A DNA stretch of 20,000 nucleotides from Penaeus vannamei. Taxonomy: Eukaryota; Arthropoda; Malacostraca; Decapoda; Penaeidae. The stretch spans positions 31,439,387-31,459,386 of the forward strand of contig NC_091578.1 of NCBI RefSeq assembly GCF_042767895.1. Direction: 5' to 3'. Under the pieces are notes generated by a model. It saw only the letters and a list, made by a program, of their open reading frames with translations. It searched no databases and was not told the DNA's origin. Both the position numbers and the translations under genes were made by a program. Below, piece by piece: positions 10,247 through 16,560 of this stretch (its first letter is position 1; the number at the start of each line of letters is the position of its first letter).

Positions 10247-13200
10247 GTTTATTTATATATTTACTTAAACTGTGTACATATATACTTTTTTTTTTTTTTT
10301 TTTTTTTTTTTACTCTAGTAAACAGTTCAATCAGTTTATTGAGTATATATTTTGATTTTCAAGTTTCCTTGATTATAGAATATTTGGCCATATCACTGAC
10401 AAGGACCCTTAAATCATTATTGTATTTCGTTGAAAGACCGTACTTTATGCTTCTAAAGTGTTAGGTTCATGCTATTCACATTGCTAGCTTTTGAATTTGT
10501 TCTTTGGAAGGATATATAATAGTTAGGAAAAATAAATATTCTTCACCCAATATTTCTACATTTTATGTGGTGATTGAGTCTGTATGTGATATATTATGTT
10601 TGGTCAGTGGTTAATGAAAGAGCCTTGATGATGATAGGTTAAAGTGTAAATGTTGGCAGGTGTTCAGTGTATGCATAATCGACACTCATAGTTTACCACT
10701 CTGAGTTCTTTGAAAGAAAGAAAAGACCATATATCATTTATAAAAGAAATGATATGTTGTGGAAGAACCTGATTACTGATATTAAATGAACATAAAGTTG
10801 GTATCATCTCTTGTGTGTGTGTGTGTGTGTCTTTTAAACTACAGATTCATTCATTCATTAACTCTCAGAATGATTAACAAAACAAAACAAAAAAAAAGAC
10901 AACATTCAAAATCCTCTTCACCTGTAATCCTTCCGATCAGCCAATCAGAGCGTTTCCATTTGCCTACGGATTGGGTGCATTGGGATCGCAGTGTTGGTAG
11001 CTTAGCAGAGGTATTACTAAACAAGTAGTGTGGTGCAGATGGCTTTCCTACATTCCAAAATAGCTATGCGTTTTAGTCTGAAGCTGGCAATGTGAATAGC
11101 TATGAATGCCTTAATATGATGATGTTGATTGATAATGAAGAGTAACCACAGAACCCCACTTTACTAGAAGTTCCTCTCTCATAAGACTTTCTTCGAGTCC
11201 CTGTGCGTCTTTCATCGAGATGTAGTTATGCTGCGGCAAGGTGGACCGTTTTCTTATGTTTGGTTGTTTGTTGCTCTCCCCCCAGACGATCCCAACCTGG
11301 GTCATGGTAGTTATGGTGATGGCTCTGGCTCTCGGATCTGAATTAATTCCCAACATTATATAATAAACTTGTATAAATGTATGCATATATAAAGAAGTAA
11401 AAAATGTGTATATATATATATGACAATAAGGAAAAAAGTTAAAAACGATATGCCCAGTATCCTTGTAATATTGTTGCAGATATTATATGCATTGAGTCAT
11501 ATTATAGATTATTTAGTAATGTTGATGTAAAGATATTATGGGATAATCAAATGTTGATATGTTGCACAATGTATGTGCCAATTTTTCTTCTGATATCTCA
11601 AATTATGTATAGTAAAAACTTTGTATTTAGATTGTACAGCTCCTGAATATGTTGATAGAATATAGGCCTAGTATACATTTGATTGTTATATATTATTGCA
11701 TAATGACCCTATATTGCATCTATGCAATGTAAATATGTAAATACATATTAGTCAGTAAGTAAGAATGCATAAAGAAAAAAAGAGAAAAAAAAGACTAGTC
11801 TAAAGAAACAATATCCAAGTTTGATGTAAAGAAAACCGCCAATCATAAGATAAAAGAACGTTAAGTACGAGCCAGTCCCAGAAGCCCTGTGATATTAGCC
11901 ATTGTAAAGCCCTGCAGAAAGGTCTTAGAAGGCCCATGGGATAAGGCTGCTGCTGCCTCGGCCCCACCACAAAGCAGACCAAAAGGTAATTGTTGCAGAT
12001 AGTACTACTGTGTGTGTTATATTACATTTGGGGTGCTGCCGGGAGAGAAAGAGGAGGAGGAGAGAGGGTGAGAGAAAGAGAGGGACAAGGGAAGGGGAAC
12101 GGAGGATTCTTTCTCTCCCAGTTGTGTCTTAACTTGACCACTTAACCCTTCCACACATTTTTAAATAGTTTTACTGAATGGTTAAAGCTGTGATCCTTTT
12201 ATATACAAGCTCTCCTGGGATACATTCACATAAATTGCTCACTGATTTGGATGGGAATTTTCACAATTGATTGATTAATAAAGAAAGGGTTTCGTACACA
12301 CACTTTGAATTCCTATGTATGCATGTTCCTCCATAACATTATATATATATATATTTGGGACTGTCATGGTGGCCTAATTAAGCTGGTACTAAGTGTTTGC
12401 TGTAAGAATAGAGTGAATAGGTAACAGTAGACGAATGAAAACATTTTTGACCATTCCTGAGATTATATTTTTAGAAAGTAGATTTTACATTAGACTTTTA
12501 TGTGACTGGGCATACACTATTTTATAAGATTTACCTTTTAGTTGAAAAATCAGTATAATGTTAGTAATAATACTTCATATTGATATTAATAATAATATAA
12601 TAACAATAATGATGGGGATAACCTCGCCAAAAAGGTAGATATGTCCCAATCCAGTACAAAAGCCCAATCTTTTTTTCTTCTTTCTTTTCTTTCATTTATC
12701 TTTCTTGTTCTTTATTTTCTTTAGTCCACATTCCTGTCTTCTACTTTCCCCTCTCATTTGTTTTTTGCTTTACAATTAATCCGACTAATAATTTAAAATT
12801 AATCTTTGCTGTCACTATAGGTGGTGGTGCTTTTGGCCATTATCCAGCAGCACATGGATAAAGCATGCATTATGTACTAAATTGCTTCAGCCTTGCTTTT
12901 TTTTTTTTTTAGTTTTATAAGTTATTTATGTATATTTTTAAAGATCAACATTTTGTTTGTAGTTCTTGGTTTCAGGTTTCCTAAAAATCGTCTGATAAGC
13001 AGGCAGTGATTGCACTGTACTAATAGGTTAATCATTTTTTTATTACATCCCAGGTAGATTATTTTTTTCTGCTCTTAATTTTTATAGTTGAGACTCCTAG
13101 ATCTTAAAAATACTTGTCTGATACACAGTTACATAGAGGTAATTCAAAGATCTGAAAAAAATCTCTTTGCTTCCTATTTATAGAAAAAATATATTTTTTA

Positions 13201-15160
13201 TTGTATAGGATTGTCAGTGATTGCTATACAGGTTTCAGGTTCCGAATTCAACTTATTTTGAAGATTTTGGAAGCTAGCATTCTCATAGTAGAATTGATTT
13301 TTTAATGAAACTTATGTTCAACTGATATCATGTAAATTAAAAAGTTTGATGTGTTTAATAATACCTATCATTATAACACAGATGGCTCACATTATGTTCA
13401 TTCAATTTGCATTGCTAGAAAAAACAAAAACAAAAGATTAGAGAACAACTGCATTATGATTTTCCTGCTAATGAAAATTTGCTATTAATACATTAATTTA
13501 TTGTAGATCTGCACTTAGTCCCCCAATTTTCATGTTTTGCTTGTTATTTTATCTCAAGATATTGGAGCTATTCAAGTTTGTAAGTTTGCAACTGTAATTA
13601 AAGTATACTGAAATTATTTTCAATGTTGTGAAAGTTTCAGTTATTTGTTGGCATTTCCTGCTAGGCAAATTTGCTGTTATATTAGTTCTTTTCTCTGTGA
13701 CAGATAAATTATATGATAAGATGTTCATAGTATGTAAAAGATTTTGATAAGAACTGGAGAAAAGTGATTGAACGGCACACAAGAATAATTAGGGGGAAAG
13801 ATTTATTTGTGCACTGCAGGAATAAACGGAAAATTTGTTATCATATTCCAGGGGCTCAAAATCAGTTACTGTTTTCAATGGCTTAATTTTCATATGTATT
13901 AACTCCTTGGATCCAGTTGCTTCGCTGTCCACATTTGGACCCAAATCTTGCCATTCTTGCCATTAGGCTTACTTGAGTGGTGCCACTTGATGGCATGTGG
14001 CTTGTAGGATGGGCGTCATGACTCCTTGCCTCCCCTTTGCAATGTTAATATCTATCCCTCCCCCCCCCATTTGCCAATGTCTATTTGTCATTTGATTTGC
14101 TGTCTTCAGATGGTATTGCACAGCCTCCATATTATCTTACAAGGCAGTTCATAACCCAGTGCAAAAATTATCAGTAAAATTGTTAATTGTCATTTTTTAT
14201 TTTTTTGTATTTTTAAATCTTCTGTATACAGGCTGTGCCACTGGACAGGGGAGGCAGGAATAGGATCCAAAACTCAGAGATAGCATCCTCCATGGAGCTG
14301 GCACTCTTCCAGTTATGGCTCATGGATAGTACATTCCACACTCATTTATCAATGGAAATATTGCAAGAGCTCCTTCCTAAATGCCCACCAAGTCCAATCA
14401 CCCTCAAAGAGCTTTGCAAGCTCACGATGAGTCATTCCCGCCACCCTGGCCTTCAGCTAAAAAAAAAAAAATTCTTCTTCTTCTTCTTCTGTGAAGACAT
14501 GTTCAATCCAAATGTTTTCAAGAAGTCATGGTCTCATCATCTGGATCTTAGGAGTTAAAATGAAATTAAGTATTTAGCCTGCTGGATATCCCAATCTGGG
14601 ACAATATTGATCCATTGATGGTGGCATTAATTACTATGTGATTCGGGTTTCCCTTTAAAATTTGAGCATAGCCCCCTTTATCACAGTACTTTACTATAGT
14701 GCTCTATGACTGTTGATGTCGAGCACATTTATTTTTAAAACATTAAACATTACGCATTTTAAAATTATTGCTGCTACTAAAATTAACCAAAGAGCTTTCT
14801 TGAGTAATGATTACAAGATTTACAAAATTAAAGTGTTTGATTTCAGGTAAACCTGTTCATGAAGTGGACATAATTCTCAATAATTATGAAAATTAATGTG
14901 TGTTTTTAAATATATGTACATGCATTTTGTGAGAGGAAAGAAATAACTTTATTTAGAGACACGTTTCCAGCTAAATGACAATATTGTATTGTATAGAATA
15001 TACATTTATTTAGGTAACTAATAAAACAAATGGTGAATTTCCACAGGCTGTGGCGCTATCCATGGTGCCGCTGTGCATCTTGATCTTGGGCTTCATCACT
15101 GCGTTCTATGACACCCTCTCTGCCTTGACCGGCACGACAGAGTTCAACCCGCCCTCTTAA
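392..15160 (+). CDS. SLMAP: SLMAP-like tail-anchored FHA/coiled-coil protein (spliced gene, 5' end missing)
   Basis: Seventeen exons join in one frame to give 883 residues up to the TAA at 15158-15160: 392-539, 709-775, 921-1068, 1262-1357, 1850-1992, 2469-2604, 2795-3029, 3267-3410, 4945-5007, 6118-6287, 6892-7017, 7266-7374, 7778-7914, 8071-8248, 8628-9127, 9402-9539, 15047-15160. Order of parts: end of an FHA domain (about residues 1-70), coiled coil (75-450), acidic linker (450-515), coiled coil (515-665), Pro/Ser/Thr linker (665-725), coiled coil (730-846) and a tail-anchor helix. The motifs SSNGTFVN, VTHGCIV and ETTAKESLRRVLQEK are SLMAP hallmarks. Family knowledge: SLMAP binds phosphorylated Hippo/MST kinases through the FHA domain and brings them to STRIPAK-PP2A for dephosphorylation. 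It sits on ER/SR, nuclear envelope or centrosomal membranes. The start codon and the first half of the FHA domain lie upstream of this window. An alternative last exon is at 11286-11363. Confidence 0.93.
709..775 (+). CDS. SLMAP: SLMAP exon: end of FHA domain
   Basis: Encodes VTHGCIVATLKLYMPDGQEA, the last beta strands of the FHA fold, where vertebrate SLMAP has VTHGCIV followed by a similar strand and PDG turn. The acceptor is TCCTCAG and the donor GTAAGA. It enters in phase 1 and leaves in phase 2 (67 nt), fitting both neighbours exactly. Confidence 0.95.
921..1068 (+). CDS. SLMAP: SLMAP exon: linker and start of coiled coil
   Basis: Begins with a short Ser/Thr/Ala/Gly linker, then SAQELYQLRTYLQEATHREQ and KLATLQRL, the conserved first helix of the SLMAP coiled coil just after the FHA domain. 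In vertebrate SLMAP this segment self-associates and contributes to STRIPAK binding. It ends on a complete Gln codon at a GTTTGT donor. Confidence 0.95.
1208..1258 (+). repeat. 24-base tandem duplication with 27-base period next to a splice acceptor
   Basis: Two identical 24-base copies occupy 1208-1231 and 1235-1258 (each reads ATAAAGTACTTGG then ACATCTGTTTA), separated by TTC. The second copy runs directly into the AG acceptor at 1260-1261, so the branch/pyrimidine region of this short intron is duplicated. Confidence 0.9.
1262..1357 (+). CDS. SLMAP: SLMAP exon: coiled coil
   Basis: Encodes EAATQSWNAMIDEDRLLQRL followed by ETLEAQLTTYSK. The SW-x-x-xIDEDRLLxRLE block is strongly conserved in SLMAP. 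At 96 nt with phase 0 on both sides, it could be skipped without a frameshift, though the conservation argues that it is constitutive. The donor is GTATGC. Confidence 0.95.
1358..1849 (+). other. Intron, no other feature seen
   Basis: An AT-rich intron with a (TTC)n-containing pyrimidine tract at about 1801-1820 before the acceptor CCCGGCAG. No additional exon with matching phase stands out. Confidence 0.8.
1850..1992 (+). CDS. SLMAP: SLMAP exon: coiled coil with conserved KESLRRVLQEK block
   Basis: Encodes NYPEDSVREEMRRLLDEKDQ and then YETTAKESLRRVLQEKLDA, one of the most conserved stretches of the family. The acceptor is CCCGGCAG at 1849. It starts in phase 0 and ends two bases into an Arg codon (AG) at a GTGAAG donor. 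Confidence 0.95.
1993..2468 (+). other. Intron, no other feature seen
   Basis: AT-rich, with TATA-type low complexity at about 2070-2100. It ends at acceptor CCCATTAG. No coding signal. Confidence 0.8.
2469..2604 (+). CDS. SLMAP: SLMAP exon: coiled coil
   Basis: Completes the split Arg codon and encodes TLSTSEDELSHMKDLCETTQ, KELQELLEKQTTQNEQ and IAQLTEKLK. The heptad pattern of Leu/Ile is clear. It corresponds to the LSNTEDECTHLKEM-type region of vertebrate SLMAP. It ends in phase 0 at GTATTT, a weak donor. Confidence 0.94.
2729..2763 (+). repeat. 35-base dispersed duplicate, copy 1 (before an acceptor)
   Basis: Matches 3842-3876 with a single mismatch (G at 2756 where the other copy has A). 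This copy lies about 30 bases upstream of the real acceptor at 2793-2794, so it covers the branch-point region. Confidence 0.9.
2795..3029 (+). CDS. SLMAP: SLMAP exon: highly charged coiled coil
   Basis: Encodes AAEDQLKDVEENFEQEKKEL, then an Asn/Lys/Glu-rich helix, an IESLTAESDFTKEQLSAMKA motif (close to the vertebrate ALQADNDFTNERLTALQ) and a short non-helical end (GEISGLIKPVKDSS). It is A-rich, with codon use biased to A/T third bases compared with the exons at 6118-7017 and 8628-9539. It ends in phase 1 (TCA G) at GTAAAT. Confidence 0.95.
3267..3410 (+). CDS. SLMAP: SLMAP exon: coiled coil
   Basis: Encodes GLDNISFESADVKQALETSQ, REIFTLKDRLQIAQ and DELRQTEANVSQLK. It is 144 nt, phase 1 to phase 1, with acceptor CCCTGCAG and donor GTGAGT. 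The spliced frame continues cleanly either into 4945 or directly into 6118. Confidence 0.94.
3411..4944 (+). other. Intron with a duplicated acceptor region and T-rich open stretch
   Basis: A 1.5 kb AT-rich intron. It contains a G8-T-G6 run at 3493-3507, (ATT)n at about 3554-3575, a second copy of the 35-base element (3842-3876) and a phase-compatible T-rich open stretch after an AG at 3894-3895, closed by TAA at 4075-4077. No conserved exon is recognised. Confidence 0.7.
3842..3876 (+). repeat. 35-base dispersed duplicate, copy 2
   Basis: 34 of 35 bases match 2729-2763. It lies 18 bases before the acceptor-like TTTTTCCTAG ending at 3895. Confidence 0.9.
4945..5007 (+). CDS. SLMAP: SLMAP small exon, probably optional
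   Basis: 63 nt between ACCATAG and GTAAGT, phase 1 in and phase 1 out. It encodes HEAELADSAEVGCLSTRARL plus Gln and the first base of Glu. The frame fits both neighbours and the donor is strong. However, skipping it also keeps the frame and gives an uninterrupted helix (SQLK-Q-EELS). Its Val-Gly-Cys and Ser-Thr breaks are less coil-like than its neighbours. It may be a cassette exon, or less likely a false call. Confidence 0.6.
5008..6117 (+). other. Intron, no other feature seen
   Basis: 1.1 kb, AT-rich. I looked for phase-1 exons and found none with both a convincing acceptor and donor. It ends in a short acceptor region (GACCCACAG). Confidence 0.75.
6118..6287 (+). CDS. SLMAP: SLMAP exon: coiled coil ending in a basic patch
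   Basis: Encodes EELSENKAKSAASTALTEHL, QSQIVALEDRLRMYEGESHK and an acidic-aromatic run IYDDIYEDTLVRKKK. The Ala/Ser-rich first half, the VALEDRL heptad and the closing RKKK mark the end of the first long coil. It is 170 nt, phase 1 to 0, donor GTGAGT. Confidence 0.93.
6288..6891 (+). other. Intron, no other feature seen
   Basis: AT-rich, with an 11-12 base T run at about 6869-6881 just before acceptor ATCTCAG. No further coding signal. Confidence 0.8.
6892..7017 (+). CDS. SLMAP: SLMAP exon: acidic disordered linker
   Basis: Encodes NKNKLNEDDGEDTKDKESND followed by IGEITQDADTTLTIIPTKES. It is rich in Asp, Glu, Lys and Thr with few hydrophobics, so probably unstructured. It is 126 nt and phase 0 on both sides, hence a candidate for in-frame skipping. 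Donor GTAAGT. Confidence 0.92.
7018..7265 (+). other. Short intron
   Basis: 248 bases, AT-rich, GTAAGT to TTTTCAG. Nothing else seen. Confidence 0.85.
7266..7374 (+). CDS. SLMAP: SLMAP exon: Glu-rich linker into second coil, GC donor
   Basis: Encodes ESNVNGTVEEEEEKEEESKE and IIQESLLRSDILRLQ. The Glu-rich run continues the acidic linker and the last part restarts the coiled coil. To keep the frame into 7778 the exon must end at CAAG (7374) with the intron beginning GCATGT, a GC-AG intron. The nearest GT (7379) would put a stop codon at once in the next exon. Confidence 0.9.
7375..7777 (+). other. GC-AG intron
   Basis: 403 bases. The donor is AAG|GCATGT and the acceptor TATACAG. No other feature seen inside. 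Confidence 0.8.
7778..7914 (+). CDS. SLMAP: SLMAP exon: coiled coil
   Basis: Encodes (A)LLDASRVTQEASDKEAARIR then EELAQASTAAITASHEASNL and RQQLA. It is Ala-rich with clear heptads. It enters in phase 1 (the G of an Ala codon comes from the previous exon) and leaves in phase 0 at GTAAGT. Confidence 0.94.
8071..8248 (+). CDS. SLMAP: SLMAP exon: coiled coil
   Basis: Encodes ASEALMSEKVKMVASLQNQV, SRMEDSAKEVQAHLSTLTAK and LKEEQDKVQAAQEEAHLLR, a regular coiled coil. It is 178 nt, phase 0 to 1, acceptor ATTCTTTCAG and donor GTAAGC. Confidence 0.94.
8249..8627 (+). other. Intron carrying copy A of an intron-to-intron duplication
   Basis: T-rich. Bases about 8311-8407 closely match about 9556-9652 in the intron that follows the last common exon. 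It ends at GATCAACAG. Confidence 0.75.
8311..8407 (+). repeat. About 95-base intronic duplication, copy A
   Basis: Shares the blocks TTCTGGTCTTTTAGT, TATTCTGAAATTCA and TGTTTATTTCACTTTTTA, in order and with similar spacing, with 9556-9652. Identity by eye is well over 80%. Each copy lies within about 70 bases downstream of a coding exon. Confidence 0.8.
8628..9127 (+). CDS. SLMAP: SLMAP large exon: coil, Pro/Ser/Thr linker, coil
   Basis: At 500 nt this is the largest exon. It starts with KLNKAEELASLTVQEAESLK and RIIGLEERM (coil). It then has a proline-rich linker (STPTTPLIIPPSPRAPGLPS) with TP and SP pairs that suit proline-directed kinases, an acidic/polar stretch (EEPAEATEVMERSDIPNG), and a second coil (EINTLKDMVKKLQEELSQTQ) rich in Gln. 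It enters in phase 1 and exits in phase 0 at GTAAGT. The higher GC in the linker contrasts with the A-rich exon at 2795-3029. Confidence 0.93.
9402..9539 (+). CDS. SLMAP: SLMAP last common exon: final coiled coil
   Basis: Encodes DGPLIAEKLESLREELESLK, EERDHLRDKLGGVDEDYQLL and ALQNKT, the last cytosolic helix before the tail anchor. It is 138 nt, phase 0 to phase 0, donor GTGAGT. Because it ends on a whole codon, any downstream exon that starts in phase 0 can supply the C-terminus. A run of seven Gs encodes the GlyGly pair. Confidence 0.93.
9556..9652 (+). repeat. About 95-base intronic duplication, copy B
   Basis: Partner of 8311-8407. Confidence 0.8.
10189..10311 (+). repeat. (TA)27 microsatellite followed by T26
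   Basis: Uninterrupted TA from 10189 to about 10242, a 43-base TA/T-rich spacer, and 26 Ts at 10286-10311. Imperfect TA/GTATA sequence precedes it from about 10110. Confidence 0.95.
10812..10830 (+). repeat. (TG)n microsatellite
   Basis: About nine perfect TG units. Confidence 0.9.
11286..11363 (+). CDS. SLMAP: SLMAP alternative last exon, tail anchor A
   Basis: After the strong acceptor CTCTCCCCCCAG, phase 0 reads TIPTWVMVVMVMALALG, then SELIPNII and TAA at 11361-11363 (25 residues). The Pro-Trp-Met start, hydrophobic core and short polar tail closely resemble the PWMPM-type tail anchor of vertebrate SLMAP. It joins in frame to the exon ending at 9539, giving an 871-residue in-window product. 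The hydrophobic core is shorter (about 14-16 residues) than that of the exon at 15047. A second TAA-like base pattern and an AATAAA (11362-11367) follow at once. Confidence 0.82.
   Translation, partial: TIPTWVMVVMVMALALGSELIPNII
11364..12300 (+). other. Probable 3' UTR of the short-tail isoform, then intron
   Basis: No reading frame is supported. AATAAA occurs at 11362-11367 and 12277-12282, and the latter is followed by T/G-rich sequence. A GC-richer patch sits at about 11860-11980 and a purine-only run (GA/GGA) at about 12042-12100. For the long-tail isoform this is intron. Confidence 0.5.
12277..12282 (+). promoter_or_regulatory. Candidate poly(A) signal AATAAA for tail-A isoform
   Basis: A canonical hexamer about 0.9 kb after the stop at 11363. 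No transcript evidence is visible, so this is only the best placed candidate. Confidence 0.35.
12301..13890 (+). other. Intron of the long-tail isoform, low complexity
   Basis: AT-rich with a TC/TTTC-rich stretch at 12666-12775. A short phase-0 open stretch follows a good acceptor at 12821-12880. Otherwise nothing is recognised. Confidence 0.6.
13900..14740 (+). repeat. Degenerate interspersed-repeat patch in the last intron
   Basis: A run of less AT-rich sequence unlike the surrounding intron. It includes a C-run (about 14059-14067), a poly(A) run (14459-14471) with (TTC)6 directly after it, and a tail motif at 14694-14729 shared with the retroelement relic near the window end. The poly(A) next to a simple repeat suggests a retroposed copy. 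I cannot name the family or fix exact ends. Confidence 0.5.
14459..14490 (+). repeat. A13 followed by (TTC)6
   Basis: Thirteen As at 14459-14471, then TTC units to 14490. It probably marks the 3' end of a retroposed segment. Confidence 0.85.
15047..15160 (+). CDS. SLMAP: SLMAP alternative last exon, tail anchor B
   Basis: After acceptor TTTCCACAG, phase 0 reads AVALS, then MVPLCILILGFITAFY, then DTLSALTGTTEFNPPS and TAA. The roughly 20-residue hydrophobic helix followed by 16 polar residues and no basic residues is a typical tail anchor. It would be inserted post-translationally into the ER by the GET pathway, leaving the FHA and coils in the cytosol. It joins in frame to 9539 across a 5.5 kb intron that contains the other last exon. 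Usage of the two tails is therefore set either by splice-site competition or by early polyadenylation. Confidence 0.88.
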   Translation, partial: AVALSMVPLCILILGFITAFYDTLSALTGTTEFNPPS

Positions 15161-15736
15161 AGACACTCTTGCAGTCTATCAAGCACCGTTCTTTTGGTTT
15201 GTTATGGACGCTATGCCAGAACTGTTGATAGAAGCTGTTATGTTATTGTCCCTGATGATGTATCCCATTGCCATTAAAAAATAATGATAATAAATACTTC
15301 ACCCTCTCACTCAATCATGGTCACCATCTAAACGATTAGTAACTAACTGCCACATGGGATACTGACACCTCTAATAAACCAGTGAAGAAAATGCGTATCC
15401 TTAAGGCACGACTGTTTGTGCATCCTAAAGGCAAAGTTCTGCTGGATCTGCTTCCTCAGGGAACTGAGAGTCAAGAGTTTGATGTTTAAAATCATGTGCT
15501 ATTGAACAATTGTACAGCTCAGATGATGTACAATTCCCTGCCTCCTCCTTCCCCATTAAGAAACTTTCCCCAAGTAATCAGAGGTTTTCCTTACATTTAC
15601 TACTCCCCAAAACTAGCGAGATTTCAAGATGAATGGATATATGGAAAGATTGTGGCCACTTTTACCAGTGACAGAATGAAAAATAAACTGCAACAGTAGT
15701 GTATCAGGTAAACTTTGATGGACTTTGCCACCATCA

Positions 15737-15742
15737 AATAAA
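15737..15742 (+). promoter_or_regulatory. Candidate poly(A) signal AATAAA
   Basis: Follows a second AATAAA 50 bases upstream (15682). T-rich and TGT-containing sequence lies 40-100 bases downstream, suitable as a cleavage enhancer. Confidence 0.4.
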
Positions 15743-16225
15743 GCACAAGCTATATATTATAGAACCTATGGTTCTTTTTCCTCCTTGTATCTTAAATGTC
15801 TTTGTATATGCACACAAAATTGTACTGTTGGTTGTAGACATTGGCTTGTAAGTCTTAAATTCTTCTGCCAACATTTTAACTTTTAGAGAATTGATGATCA
15901 AGTCTCTCCTTGATTAGTGTTTCTTTCTTGTATACCAGATTAACCGAACGAGAAAATAAGGTGTATGTCAAGTTTCAACAACACCATTAACAGTACTGTT
16001 GCTGAAGAAAGTACTTGTATGTTTTCCATGGAAAAGGTTATATTGTTTTTAACAGATTGTTTGTATTATTTCAGCAAGGAAGCTTAGAATTTCATTTTTT
16101 CCTTACCAAATTTTGAGTAGAAAGCATTTGGCACTAATTTGAAATAGCATTTCATGGTATGGAATACTTTTACACTTAATTTGGAGTGAAAGAGGTAAAT
16201 TTAGGGGCACTGTCTCTAAGAATTA

Positions 16226-16310
16226 AATGGAATACTAAACTGTATGTTCTTTCAAATAGGTAAACTTTGTTATCTTTTTTTTAATGGAATACTAAACTCT
16301 ATGTTCTTTC
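16226..16310 (+). repeat. 28-base direct repeat in the putative 3' UTR
   Basis: 16226-16253 and 16283-16310 match at 27 of 28 bases (AATGGAATACTAAACT core). The offset is 57 bases. Confidence 0.85.
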
Positions 16311-16536
16311 CTTATTTGACTATTTTATAAAGACAGTTTTAAAAATTGTTTAGGAATATGTTTTGTTAAAAAAGTAAATGTGAGGTGTAGCCAATATGTT
16401 GTTGTACCTGTTATTTATCTGTGATAAGAAGTGGTTATCATTATTGTACCAGTGTATAATTTTTTTCCTTATCATTTACAACTAATCTTTGAATCTTTAT
16501 TGCTTTTTAGCATATTGGTTACACCATTGTTTTATT

Positions 16537-16542
16537 AATAAA
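16537..16542 (+). promoter_or_regulatory. Candidate distal poly(A) signal AATAAA
   Basis: The last canonical hexamer before the region where repeats and unrelated sequence begin. Confidence 0.35.
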
Positions 16543-16560
16543 TCTTTGGGAAACTAAAAT

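Larger units (their letters stand above)
9540..11285 (+). other. Intron before the first alternative last exon; microsatellite-rich
   Basis: Contains the duplicated block 9556-9652, a (TA) array and a T26 run at 10189-10311, (TG)n at 10812-10830 and a GC-richer patch at about 10920-11010. It ends in a C-rich acceptor (GCTCTCCCCCCAG). Confidence 0.75.
15161..16560 (+). other. Probable 3' UTR of SLMAP long-tail isoform
   Basis: Non-coding sequence after the stop at 15160 with AATAAA at 15289-15294, 15373-15378, 15682-15687, 15737-15742 and 16537-16542, which suggests alternative cleavage sites. The end is not fixed by sequence alone. Confidence 0.6.

Noticed and set aside
11800..11982. 60-codon minus-strand frame with Trp-rich composition
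   Set aside because: No recognisable family, no splice context, and it sits in the putative 3' UTR of the short-tail isoform.
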